DNA from: Hygrocybe punicea
Taxonomy: Eukaryota; Basidiomycota; Agaricomycetes; Agaricales; Hygrophoraceae
Direction of reading: 5' to 3'
Assembly (NCBI GenBank): GCA_963556145.1
Contig: OY744472.1
Location: forward strand, 5,270,001-5,334,000
Length of the DNA stretch: 64,000 bases
Under the pieces are notes generated by a model, which saw only the letters and a list, made by a program, of their open reading frames with translations, searched no databases and was not told the DNA's origin. This document shows positions 33,362-43,211 of the stretch, piece by piece (the stretch's first letter is position 1; each line of letters begins with the position of its first letter). Both the position numbers and the translations under genes were made by a program.

Positions 33362-34534
33362 ATGTCTTTCCAAGGCTTCTCCCAACGAAGAACCCCCACA
33401 CGTTATCGACTTACACGACCGGCAAACACCTCATCCCAACGCCCAACGATAACCCCGGTCTCTCCGTTAGAAGAAACTCACACTCCGAGACATGAACCGT
33501 TTCCGCGCCCAGTCTTCGAAGAGACCAATCCTCTCGGACCGGGCAATCCTAATCGCGATGATACCAACCTTGCTGAGGCCATCGCTCTTCTAGCCACTAC
33601 TCTCCGAAACAAAGGAGACGACAAGCAACGCACCAAAGTCCGAGAACCGGACACGTTTGACGCCTCCGATCCGACAAAACTCCGCCCTTTCCTGGTTCAG
33701 TGTCAACTGAACTTCAATGATCGACCAACCGCTTTCCAAACGGACGGCGCCAAAGTCAACTTCGCCCTCTCCTACCTCAAAGGGATCGCACTTGCGTGGT
33801 TCGAGCCTTACCTTTTGGAGAACCCAGATATCGATACCTATCCGCCGGACTTCATGTCCGATTACGGAGATTTCTGCACGGAGTTGCAGAATAATTTCGG
33901 ACCTCTGGACCCTAAAGGTAGCGCCGAGAGCGAGTTGGAAAACCTTGTAATGAAGGATAACCAACGAATTGCGAAGTATATCGTCAACTTCAATCGTCTC
34001 GCTACGCAGACTGGCTGGGACATCGGTGCCTTACGGCATTCTTTTTACCGAGGACTTCCGGATCGCCTCAAAGATCAACTTGCCCAATCCGAGAAACCAA
34101 AGAACCTCTACGAGCTGAAGGATAAGGCTCAACTCCTTGACGCCCGGTATTGGGAACGGAAATCGGAGATTTCCCGCGCTTCGGGATCCTCTTCTGCTAA
34201 AGCCTCTACTTCCGAGGCCAAGTCTTCAACCGAAAAAGCTTCTGAGAAGAAGTCCCCTGCCAAAACTACCAACTCCGGTAGTACCTCCTCCACCACTCCG
34301 AAAACCCCTCCTGTCTACGCCGATAAGCTAGGCAAGGATGGTAAACTCAAGCCCGCGGAACGTCAACGCCGCATCGACAATAAACTCTGCATTATATGCG
34401 GAGGAGCCGGACACATGGCCAAGGATTGCACCAAGGCCAAATATTCGTCCACTCGCGTTGCCGCCTGCGCCGCCTCCACTTCCTCCGCACCTCCGGTCTC
34501 TAGTTCCGATTCTCTAGAGGAGCCGGAAAAATAG
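33362..34534 (+). CDS. gag: Gag of the Gypsy element
   Basis: About 390 residues from ATG 33362 to TAG 34532-34534. The gag core includes LKGIALAWFEPYL and QNNFGPLDPKGSAESELENL, typical of retrotransposon gag (capsid-like) domains, with one CCHC zinc knuckle CIICGGAGHMAKDC near the C-terminus (about 34388-34429). A Ser/Thr/Lys-rich linker precedes the knuckle. It packages RNA in virus-like particles. The pol frame lies at -1 relative to gag; the open pol frame begins at 34504, overlapping gag by 31 nt, and an A-run (GGAAAAATAG) abuts the gag stop. A -1 frameshift or another bypass is needed to make Gag-Pol; the slippery site is not a textbook heptamer. No in-frame damage seen. Confidence 0.95.
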   Translation: MSFQGFSQRRTPTRYRLTRPANTSSQRPTITPVSPLEETHTPRHEPFPRPVFEETNPLGPGNPNRDDTNLAEAIALLATTLRNKGDDKQRTKVREPDTFDASDPTKLRPFLVQCQLNFNDRPTAFQTDGAKVNFALSYLKGIALAWFEPYLLENPDIDTYPPDFMSDYGDFCTELQNNFGPLDPKGSAESELENLVMKDNQRIAKYIVNFNRLATQTGWDIGALRHSFYRGLPDRLKDQLAQSEKPKNLYELKDKAQLLDARYWERKSEISRASGSSSAKASTSEAKSSTEKASEKKSPAKTTNSGSTSSTTPKTPPVYADKLGKDGKLKPAERQRRIDNKLCIICGGAGHMAKDCTKAKYSSTRVAACAASTSSAPPVSSSDSLEEPEK

Positions 34535-37500
34535 AGAGCAGTCTGCATACTCCGGCACAGGATGTAGGCTGCGTTGAACCTGACTGTGCGCTACCGGAAG
34601 TAAAACTCAACGCGTCCGCTCTTTCTAACGATTCCTTGACGATTTCTCTTTATCATTCTACTACGCTTATCGTTACCCTTGTGGATTGTGGATCGACGCA
34701 TTGTTTCATTGACCCGGAATTTTGTTCCCTTCACAATCTTCCTATTTTTCCTACTGCTCCGAAACGCCTCCGCTTGTTTGATGGTTCCTCCGGTGGAATC
34801 ATCGACAAATGTGTATCTATCTCTGTCCGTTTTTCTACTGGTGAAATTCTAATCTTAGAATTTTTGGTCACTCCGTTGGATCCGTCTGTTTCCGCAGTTC
34901 TTGGATATAGCTGGCTCGCCAAATACAATCCGTTGATTGACTGGGTCGAGCATAGCGTTAAATTCCGTTCTTCTGATTCCGCGCCTCCGTTGTCGACTCC
35001 GGTGCCTAGCGAGGCACCACTTCCGGACCCTCCAGTACGACCTCCGTCCCCTCCGTCCTCTCCGTCTACTCCGCCTGGACCTTCTTCACCATCCGCCTCG
35101 AAGCCTGACATCTCCTTTGTCAGCGCTCAAGCCTTTTTGCGTGGTTGCAAAGTACCCGGCACTCAGGTCTTCCGTATGGAAGTCCGATTACCTGACGCCA
35201 CCGGTCGCTCTGCAAGCTACGGCCCTCCGGAGTCCTCCGAACCCTCCGTGGACCTTCACAATATCCCTGAAGAGTATCACGAATTCGCTGACGTCTTTAG
35301 CAAAACGAAGGCTTGGAACCTCCCTGAACACCGTCCTTACGACCTCAAAATTAATTTGGAGGATGGTGCAAAACCTCCTTTTGGCCCGATTTACTCTATT
35401 TCACCCTTAGAGCTCGAGACCCTTCGGGAATTCCTTGACAAGAATCTCCGGGCGGGTTTCGTCCGCTCCTCCCGTTCTCCCTGCGGAGCTCCCATTCTTT
35501 TCTCTCGGAAGAAAAATGGAAGTCTTCGACTTTGCGTGGATTTCCGAGGACTCAATCGTATCACGAGGAAGGACCGCTATCCTATCCCTCTTACGGCGGA
35601 CCTTCTCGACGCTCCCCGGACTGCGCGCATTTACACTAAAATCGACCTTAAACACGCCTACCATTTAGTCCGGATTGCCGAAGGTGATGAGTGGAAAACA
35701 GCTTTCCGCACTCGCTATGGCTCGTTTGAATGGTTGGTAATTCCGGAAGGTCTTACTAACGCCCCGGCGGCCTTCCAACACTTCGTCAACGATATTTTTT
35801 CCGACCTCCTTGACGTCTCTGTCATTGTTTACCTTGATGACATCCTTATTTATTCCGATGACCCCGCTGATCATGTAGACCATGTCCGCGAGGTCCTCCG
35901 ACGACTCCGGAAACACGGCCTCTATGCCAACGCCGAGAAGTGCTCTTTTGGCGTTGACACGGTGGAATACTTGGGTTACATTCTTTCCCCCCAAGGCCTT
36001 TCTATGGATCCTGCCAAGGTCCAAACTATCCAGGATTGGCCGGAACCCCGGAAGATCAAAGATGTTCAATCCTTCCTTGGATTCGCCAATTTTTACCGGC
36101 GTTTCATTCCGGACTATTCCTCCATCACTATTCCACTTACCCGGCTCACTCGTAAAGGGTTACAATGGAATTTCGATGATAAGTGTCGTTCCGCCTTCAA
36201 TGACTTGAAATCCGCTTTCATTTCCGCCCCAATCCTTTCCCATTGGTCACCCGAGTTTGACACTCTGGTGGAGACTGATGCTTCCGATTACGCCGTTGCT
36301 TCCATTCTCTCCGTACGCCATCCTGACGGTGAAATTCATCCGGTTGCTTTCCGGTCTCGTACCCTTTCGGACTCGGAGTTGAACTACGATACCCATGACA
36401 AGGAACTCCTTGCCATCTTCGACGCTTTCACTGCCTGGCGGCATTATTTGGAAGGTACTGCTACTCCGGTCGACGTTATCACCGATCACAAAAATTTGGA
36501 GTACTTCTCCACCGTCCGCTTGCTTACCCGCCGTCAAGCCCGCTGGTCGGAGTTCCTTTCCCGCTTCAACTTTGTTATCCGCTTTCGCCCAGGCAAGCTT
36601 GGCACTAAGCCCGATACCCTTACTCGACGCTGGGACGTCTACGCTAAAGGGGGAGATAGCGACTACGCCAAAGCCAATCCTCACAATTTCCGCCCTGTTT
36701 TTGGGCCGGAACAATTGGCTTCGTCCCTCCGAGCGACTTCCCTCGAAGATGTAGTCCTTGGCGCCGGATTCACCATAGACGTCGATTCCCTTCACTCCGA
36801 TATCATCTCCGGACTACAGGTTGATCCTATTGCCTCCGGACATGTTTCCCGTACCACCTCCGGCCCAGATCCTCGATGGTCTATCGACGATTTAGGTTTT
36901 CTACGCCTTGATAATCGTATCTATGTCCCCGATGTCAATGACCTACGACTCCGGATTTTGCGTTCCAAACATGATCATCCTACTGCAGGACACTTCGGGC
37001 AAAATAAGACTCTCGAAATCATCCGGCGGGAATACACCTGGCCCGGACTCCGGACTTTTGTCCGTGATTACTGCAAGTCTTGCACAACCTGCGCGAGATC
37101 CAAAACCCCTCGGCATCGTCCTTACGGATTGCTTAAGCAGCTCCCTATTCCGGAGAAACCATGGAATTCAATTTCCATGGATTTCATCGAACAACTTCCG
37201 GACTCCGAAGGATTTACGGCCATCCTAGTTGTGGTTGACCGTCTTTCCAAGCAAGGGATCTTTATTCCAACTCACGATACGATTACTTCCCCCCAACTCG
37301 CACATCTTTTCCTTATTCACGTTTTTTCTAAGCACGGAGTTCCTAGTCACGTCACCTCCGATAGAGGCACGGAATTTGTTTCCCATTTTTTCCGGTCTCT
37401 CGGAAAGGCCCTCGACATGAAACTCCACTTTACCTCCGGTTATCATCCTGAAGGCGATGGCCAAACGGAACGCGTCAATCAAACCCTTGAGCAATATCTC

Positions 37501-38253
37501 CGCGTTTATTGCAATTATCAGCAAGATAATTGGTCGTCCCTCCTTCCTCTTGCGGAATTTGCTTACAACAACGCTCCAAACACCACTACCGGAGTTTCTC
37601 CTTTCTTTGCCAATAAAGGTTACCACCCTAACCTTTCCGTTCACCCGGAGCGCGACCTCTCCTCCGCCCACGCACGAAAATTCGCTGTGGACCTCGATGA
37701 GTTACATCAACAACTTCGACAAACCATCTCTGAGGCACAACAACGTTATCAACACTACGCGGACTTGAAGCGCGCTCCGCCTCCGAACTTCAGGGTTTCG
37801 GATTCCGTCTACGTCAAAGCTGAGCATTTCCGGACTACTAGACCCTCCAGGAAACTTTCTGAGAAGAACTTGGGGCCTTTTGAAGTTATTGCTAAGGCCG
37901 GTACTCACTCATATACCCTCCGTCTTCCGGAGGCTCTCCGCTCTGTTCACCCGGTCTATCATGTCTCTCAGCTCGAACCGGCGACTCCGAATACCATTCC
38001 TAACCGTGTCCAACCTCTGCCTCCTCCGATCGTTGTCGACGGAGAACCGGAGTTTGAGATCTCCGAAATACTCGATTCCAAGATCGACAACCGCCGTCGT
38101 GCTTGCAAGCTACTGTACCTTGTACGTTGGGAGGGCTACGAAGGCACTGACGAAGAAACTTCTTGGATCTTGGCCTCCGAACTTGGACATGCTACTGAGC
38201 TTGTTTCGGACTTTCACTCCGCTTATCCTTTGAAACCGGGCCCGTCCTATTAA
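34504..38253 (+). CDS. pol: Pol of the Gypsy element (PR-RT-RH-IN-chromodomain)
   Basis: Open from 34504; the first obvious domain starts about 34680. Protease-like VDCGSTHCFID (34681-34713) has DCG where D-S/T-G is usual. A Pro/Ser linker follows (about 34980-35100). The RT has LRLCVDFRGLN, YTKIDLKHAYH and YLDDILIYSDD (YLDD at 35830-35841); the normally invariant PFGL segment reads PEGL (Glu codon 35746-35748). RNase H: ETDASDYA, TDHKNLEYF. Integrase: a zinc-binding region HPTAGHFG...CKSCTTCARSK, then SMDFIEQL, TSDRGTEF, and YHPEGDGQTERVNQ with the catalytic Glu; GPF module KNLGPFEV. C-terminal chromodomain (about 38050-38230) EFEISEILDSK...YLVRWEGYEGTDEETSW, which directs integration to marked chromatin in chromoviruses. 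About 1,200 residues, no stops. Its codons are strikingly rich in TCC/CCG/GGA. Confidence 0.97.
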   Translation, partial: FRFSRGAGKIESSLHTPAQDVGCVEPDCALPEVKLNASALSNDSLTISLYHSTTLIVTLVDCGSTHCFIDPEFCSLHNLPIFPTAPKRLRLFDGSSGGIIDKCVSISVRFSTGEILILEFLVTPLDPSVSAVLGYSWLAKYNPLIDWVEHSVKFRSSDSAPPLSTPVPSEAPLPDPPVRPPSPPSSPSTPPGPSSPSASKPDISFVSAQAFLRGCKVPGTQVFRMEVRLPDATGRSASYGPPESSEPSVDLHNIPEEYHEFADVFSKTKAWNLPEHRPYDLKINLEDGAKPPFGPIYSISPLELETLREFLDKNLRAGFVRSSRSPCGAPILFSRKKNGSLRLCVDFRGLNRITRKDRYPIPLTADLLDAPRTARIYTKIDLKHAYHLVRIAEGDEWKTAFRTRYGSFEWLVIPEGLTNAPAAFQHFVNDIFSDLLDVSVIVYLDDILIYSDDPADHVDHVREVLRRLRKHGLYANAEKCSFGVDTVEYLGYILSPQGLSMDPAKVQTIQDWPEPRKIKDVQSFLGFANFYRRFIPDYSSITIPLTRLTRKGLQWNFDDKCRSAFNDLKSAFISAPILSHWSPEFDTLVETDASDYAVASILSVRHPDGEIHPVAFRSRTLSDSELNYDTHDKELLAIFDAFTAWRHYLEGTATPVDVITDHKNLEYFSTVRLLTRRQARWSEFLSRFNFVIRFRPGKLGTKPDTLTRRWDVYAKGGDSDYAKANPHNFRPVFGPEQLASSLRATSLEDVVLGAGFTIDVDSLHSDIISGLQVDPIASGHVSRTTSGPDPRWSIDDLGFLRLDNRIYVPDVNDLRLRILRSKHDHPTAGHFGQNKTLEIIRREYTWPGLRTFVRDYCKSCTTCARSKTPRHRPYGLLKQLPIPEKPWNSISMDFIEQLPDSEGFTAILVVVDRLSKQGIFIPTHDTITSPQLAHLFLIHVFSKHGVPSHVTSDRGTEFVSHFFRSLGKALDMKLHFTSGYHPEGDGQTERVNQTLEQYLRVYCNYQQDNWSSLLPLAEFAYNNAPNTTTGVSPFFANKGYHPNLSVHPERDLSSAHARKFAVDLDELHQQLRQTISEAQQRYQHYADLKRAPPPNFRVSDSVYVKAEHFRTTRPSRKLSEKNLGPFEVIAKAGTHSYTLRLPEALRSVHPVYHVSQLEPATPNTIPNRVQPLPPPIVVDGEPEFEISEILDSKIDNRRRACKLLYLVRWEGYEGTDEETSWILASELGHATELVSDFHSAYPLKPGPSY

Positions 38254-38263
38254 TTCTGTCTAT

Positions 38264-39118
38264 TTACGATTTTCGCGGACTAATTTCAAGGTTTCCTCCT
38301 TTCCCCAAAAAATCCCCCTCTTCCCACTCCGTTTCCGTCTCCTCCGGCGCGATGTCCTCGGACTCCGGAGTGTACTTCCGGAGCTCGTATGAATTATCTC
38401 TGAGGAACTCTAAGTTCCTCAGATGGTCGGCCCATTGAGCCGCATGTTCGCGGAGATCCTCCACGGTGTCCCATACCCCCTCGCATGCCTCCGCGACCCG
38501 TCCCAACATCGCCGTGTTTTCTTCTGTCGCCCGGAGCAGCTTGTGAAGAAGCTGCTCCGTCCTCGTCAGCGGTTTCTTTACCGCGGGCTCCACTCCGCGG
38601 TACTCCGATCCGGATTCCTCCTTTTCCTCCTTTTTCTTTTTCTTCTTCACTCCACCCTCTTCACCATCTACCTCGCATCGCGCTTTTCTCTTCTTGCATG
38701 CATCGCAACTCCGCGCCTTTCCGGACGCGGGCCACACGCAGTTTTCCCGGCGTTCCGCGCACGCCTTGCATTGTACGGCCCTGCTTCTGTAGTCAACTCC
38801 GGTCTTTCATTTATGTGCCTTTGCTTACCCGTCTCTTTTTCTCTTCCCCTTCTCCGCACTTGAGGGGCCCTCCTCCGCCGCCTCCACTTTCTTTTTCTCC
38901 TCCTCCGCCGCCGTTTTCTTCTTCATTTCCTCCTCCACCCTTTTCATCGCCTCCGCCTGGATCTTCTGTCTCCTCTCCTCTTCCGCCTTCTTCCTCTCGT
39001 CCTCCGCTTTTCTCCGTTCTTCTGCCTCCTCTTTCGCCCTCATTTCGGCGAATTCGCGCTCCATCTCCTTGATGCGCGCGGCTATCTCTTGCGAGGACGA
39101 TAATTGTGAGGACGACAT
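38264..39118 (-). CDS. antisense spliced coiled-coil/Cys-cluster gene inside the Gypsy element
   Basis: Lies between pol and the 3' LTR on the opposite strand. Exon 1 is 39118-38829, from ATG, highly charged (KEMEREFAEMRAKEEAEERR...), a probable long coiled coil ending KGKRKRD. The intron is 38828-38787, GTAAGC...CTACAG, 42 bp; an in-frame alternative acceptor 6 bp on gives 48 bp. Exon 2 is 38786-38264. Total 813 nt, 270 residues. Across the junction it reads CKACAERRENCVWPASGK then ARSCDACKKRKARCE: six Cys in CxxC, C, CxxC, C spacing around a WP.SGKA motif, reminiscent of fungal Zn-cluster-like proteins. A Lys/Glu run and a second helical region (LLHKLLRATEENTAMLGRVAEACE) follow. Stops 10 bp downstream of pol, so it converges on pol. 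Function unknown; regulation of the element is a guess. Confidence 0.75.
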
Positions 39119-39240
39119 TTTTTGGATTGTCTCCTGGCCAGGAGTTTGTTTTATACCGTAGGCCCTCCGCTTTGAACTCCGCTGCGGTTCTCCCTTTGTT
39201 CCACAGGCGTCTCAAGGGTTCGACGCTAAGGGGGAGATAC

Positions 39241-39796
39241 TGTCATATCCCATGCAGCTCCGCCGGATTCCGACGAACTCCGCTCCGGACTTTTCCGCCG
39301 ACTTATCTTATCTTATCTTATCTTATCTTCTCGCGTACGTTATTGTTCTTCTCTTGTTAATTACTATTCTTCCCCATCTCCGTTTACTCCGACCTCCTTT
39401 TCTCTTCCTCCCCTTTGTTTACTTGTCACCGTACATAGCAACCTTTTATCCCTTTTATTTTCTTCCGAACTCCGGTCCTCTTTCCGGAGTTCATATTGTC
39501 TTCACGTCTCCAAGGACATGACAATTAGTCTACCAAGTATATAAACTAGAACTACAATGTCCTGTAACTCCGTTCAGAAAATCAACTTGAGTTCCTTATT
39601 TCTTACCCACTCTCAAACTTAAGGCTTTCCCTTAAGCTCATTAGTTATCTTAATACTTAGTCCGGAACTCCGGACTAACTCCGCTCCGTCCACGTCTTCT
39701 CAATACGACTTAAGGAAGTAGTGAACCTACTTCAAGAGTTGACGTCTCCGCTCCTCCGAAGAACTCCGATCCTTCCGGAGTTGCACGCCTCTAACA
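39241..39796 (+). repeat. 3' LTR of the Gypsy element
   Basis: 556 bp, no difference found from the 5' LTR. Preceded by the polypurine tract at 39228-39238 and followed by TCCAC. Confidence 0.97.
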
Positions 39797-40107
39797 TCCA
39801 CAAGGAAAGATGGTGGGAGAGTGAAATAGTCATGCTCAATGTCAACGATGACGAGTGCACATGCCAGTAAGTGATGGGTGGGTCCATGGCAACAGTGATG
39901 AGAAAGCCCAAGCCCATCAGCGCCCTTGTTCCTGAATGGGTTATTACGGTATATAGAACACAACAATTTTACTTGTACATGTTTAACTGAAGGTTTGGTA
40001 CATGAATTATGGCTGGGAAAGGGATTTTAGCAAAGTAGAGCCTGCTGAGACTCATGCACAGCCACTATTGTTAGGCTCTTAGTGTGGGAAGGTCAGGTGT
40101 TTGCAGT

Positions 40108-40146
40108 TGGTGGAGTTTGTCATCGGTACAACAATGCTGAGAGTGC
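40108..40146. other. remnant of the original locus between R2 and hAT-C
   Basis: Together with 20781-20820 and the flanks of 13590 and 49528 this is pre-insertion DNA. The left hAT-C duplication CGATCAGG is 40147-40154. Confidence 0.75.
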
Positions 40147-40409
40147 CGATCAGGTAGTGTTTTAAAGTCCAGTCTGGTCTGGTTTTTTGCCTTTTTTGGA
40201 CATTAACTGGGACTGGACCGGTTGCCTAACACTCCAAAAACTGAAAAAACCAGACTGGACTGGTGGAAACCGGTTGCCATCAGTTTTTTCCAGTCTATCA
40301 ACTGGTTAAAACCGGTTTCAACCTGAACTGGTTAACAACCAGTCCAGACTGGTTTTGCACCAGGTCTGGACCAGTCTTGACTACTCAAAATTTAGAAATA
40401 CTGAAATCA

Positions 40410-41190
40410 CTTAGAGTCATTGTAGTTAGTAATGTCCTATATACAGTAATAACCAGTTCGGGAATGTCACGTCCAGTCAGGAACAAGGGCGCTGATGGGC
40501 TCGGGCTTTCCCATCACTGTTGCCATCACCCATCACTTACAGGCACATATGCTCATTGTCATCAATGATGAGCATGGCCACTCTATCCCACCATATTTTT
40601 GTGCGGATTTTTTTACATATCATAGCTTCATTCTTATTATTATAATACTGTTTATAAGTTAATCTACATATTACACAAAATAAACAGAGAGAAACAAAAA
40701 GATACATGGGGTGTGGCAGGTGGTAAAAGCACATGTGACTGATCACATTTATGACATGATGGATGATCCCCCATTCCGCCACTCTCCCACTCTCCCACTC
40801 TCCCACCACCTCAACAAGTACAGCAATGACAACAGCAAACACAATGGCAACGATTTGCACCAAGAATGCCTCCCCGGATGCCCTCAACACCACGCAGGAG
40901 CACGCTGCAGGTTTTCAACTATCAGCCTTGAACATCGAAACTAGCAGCTGTGGGCTTGGTGCGCAGTGATGACAATGACGAAGATAGCGTGGAGAGTTGC
41001 CCACGCCAAAGGCGTTGTCAATGGCATCATCATCATTGAGATATCGGGCCTTAATGGTGAAGGTGAGTACCCATCCCCCTCCTGCTTTTTCCCCATGTAC
41101 TTACACCTTCTGGCCGCTCGTTCGGGACCAGGAGCCCTCCCCCAGCCATCTCCTTGCTCTTTCCACCACCCACCCTGGCTGCATTAGGTA
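40410..41190. repeat. R-like sequence inside hAT-C
   Basis: 40430-40700 resembles the R left arm (GTCCTATATACAGTAATAACC, GGGCTTTCCCATCAC, catatttttgtgcgg). 40715-41190 resembles the R centre and right arm (AAGCACATGTGACTGATCA, GGTGAGTACCCATCCCCCTCC). The middle of the left arm is missing. Confidence 0.7.
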
Positions 41191-42417
41191 TTTTTTTATG
41201 TTTTTATTCCGTTATTCTGTGTTACCAACTACATGACAACGGATGGACACAGATGCAGACCTCACCCTCGCCCTTGCCCTCACCCTCGCCAACGTCAACA
41301 TGAAGCGACGAGATGCACCAATGGTGGGCCAAGGGCCAGGTGCAGGCTCGTGACCCCCCATCCAACCTTACAAACAAGCACAGCCATGTCAATTGACGTT
41401 GGCATTGCATTTGCGAGGTTACAGGGTGTGGCCCATAACCCTGAAGAAGGACGTGGAAAGGGCCAACAGGGATGGCCCCACTGGACAAGCACCGCCAGTC
41501 CCCCCAATGGCCAGCCCCATTGGACACCAATAGCCCAACCAACGACGGCGGCACATCCAATGAGGATGGCAATGAGGATGGCCCCCCATCTACCTTGCGA
41601 GGGTGACAACTGTGTCAATTGATGCACGTCTGGCCTGTGTGAGGTATGTGGCACCCCAAGTCATGGAAACCAGCAGGTTAAGGGCCATGGCCTCACATTG
41701 AACTGGCGAGATGCACCATTGGCACCAACAAGAATTGGGCAGGGCAGGGCAAAGCGCTGTGCCCTCTATTATACATAATTTGTCCCTTAGTTTTATTATC
41801 TACATAGGATTGCAACCCCCGCAAAAAATATATAATTTCCCTATCTACAAGGTGAACCGAAAAGTCTGGTTGTAACCGGTTGCGGCCAGTTGCAACTCGG
41901 TTGCATAAGGGTGGGCCAAATCAGGCAACCGCAACCAGCAGCCTCCCACATCGGGCGCAACTAGGCAAATGCACGGATTGGGCAGATCAGCGCGGATCAC
42001 AGATACGGATCGCCTCGGATATGGGTCCGGATCAAGATTTCCCGATCCGTGCACCCGTGTATCCGTAACCGGTCCCTATTTGGGTAGTGTCACAGTACCC
42101 GCATCACACATCAACATCACCAACCATGGCCACAACCACAGCCACAGCGACAACAACAACGAGAACAACAACAACAACGACGGACAATGATGGGACATGG
42201 GGAGAAGGGCAGCGGGGGGGCAGTGCACCCACCTCCCGTTGCAGTAGGTATGTTTTTTGTTTGTTTGTTTTCTTAGCTACTAATTACACAAATGACGACG
42301 ACAGCAGTACCAACAACACAAACACCACACACCCGACAAGGACGACAGGCGGCGAGGATGAGGGTGACAACGGCAGCCACCACCACCATGACGACAACCT
42401 ACATCCCTCCAAATAGG

Positions 42418-42450
<33 letters not shown>

Positions 42451-42683
42451 ACCACCACGACCACCACAGTGACCACGACCACAACCACTAGCACGACCAC
42501 TAGCACGACCACAACCATGACCACGACCGCAACCACGACGAAGGCCATGGCCATCCCACCACCAACATACCTTGCGGATGTGCACCGTCACGTCAATCGA
42601 CGTTGGCGCTGCAACCACGAGGTAACCGGGAGGATGGTGGTGTGCCCACCACCTGGTTGTGGCCAACCCACCCCCCGCATCGC
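41191..42683. repeat. word-repeat segments with three palindromic boxes and trinucleotide arrays
   Basis: 41255-41290 has CCCTCGCC-type repeats. Boxes centred on CAATTG or CAATCG lie at 41363-41421, 41590-41647 and 42568-42625. 41860-42075 is built from GGTTGC/GCAACC and GGATCCG/CGGAT words. 42120-42190 and 42415-42540 are AAC/ACC arrays. Open frames here give Thr- or Cys/Val-rich low-complexity peptides. It appears to be a hAT-like repeat of the same type as 24521-24812 and 49014-49480. Confidence 0.65.
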
Positions 42684-43211
42684 TGTAGATGCGGGTTCTT
42701 GGTGGCTTCGGAACTATATAAAGAAATAAGATCCTAACCAGAGGGTGTCAGCGTAGAAGTGACTGGATAAGTCAGTGTCGGGAATAGTAGTAAAAGGAAG
42801 GGAATGTTAGTAAAAGTAAAGCCGCCGCGTAAAACTGGACTAATAACGACGAATCCGGTGATGAACGGACAAATAATAAAGAACCCGACAATGCCGACGA
42901 TGTTGGGTACGGCGGGTCGGGTTGGGTCGGGTCGGAAACGATGAACGAATATATGGGAACAATGATAAAGACGACGAAGTGGACTATAAAAAGCTAAGGA
43001 TCTACGTGGACGAGCATTTGAAGGGATTAAAAGACGATTCTGACTAAAGGGAAACGGGGACTAAGGGTATCTTATTTTTTGTACGGTCGTCGGGGACCGT
43101 TTCTATAGTACAGGAGTGTGTAGCTACTTTCGGACATGTCTATTTCAGCCGATAGATACTACAAAGAAAAGATGGAATGGGGATGTGGAAAGGGGGGTTG
43201 CAAAGCGACGA

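Larger units (their letters stand above)
32760..39796 (+). mobile_element. complete chromodomain Ty3/Gypsy (Tf1/sushi-like) retrotransposon
   Basis: LTRs 32760-33315 and 39241-39796 (556 bp each) appear identical, start TGTCATATCC and end CTCTAACA, and are flanked by TCCAC (32755-32759, 39797-39801). Order: LTR, self-priming-type PBS, gag, pol (protease, RT, RNase H, integrase, chromodomain), an antisense spliced gene, polypurine tract AAGGGGGAGAT (39228-39238), LTR. Two bases separate each LTR end from the PBS and the PPT (AC-TG...CA-GT), matching integrase end-trimming. It is inserted in the R2 right arm. Identical LTRs and open frames imply a recent, possibly active copy. Confidence 0.97.
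20821..40099. mobile_element. R2: second foldback hAT-type element, split by at least four insertions
   Basis: Starts CACCTGACCTTCCCAC and ends GGGAAGGTCAGGTG, with perfect 8-bp flanks TTTGCAGT (20813-20820 and 40100-40107) 19.3 kb apart. Left-arm pieces: 20821-20885, 23729 to about 24520, 30737-30821 and 31841 to about 31885. Right-arm pieces: about 31885-32759 and 39802-40099. Insertions: PIF/Harbinger (20886-23728), a composite block of repeats and a CACTA-type element (about 24520-30736), hAT-2 (30822-31832) and the Gypsy element (32760-39796). Roughly 330 bp of left arm, present in R1, is missing around the composite block that includes the assembly gap. Confidence 0.8.

Noticed and set aside
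32760..39796. Endogenous retrovirus with an envelope gene downstream of pol
   Set aside because: No sense-strand env-like frame exists; the only extra gene is antisense and cysteine-rich, so this is a retrotransposon.
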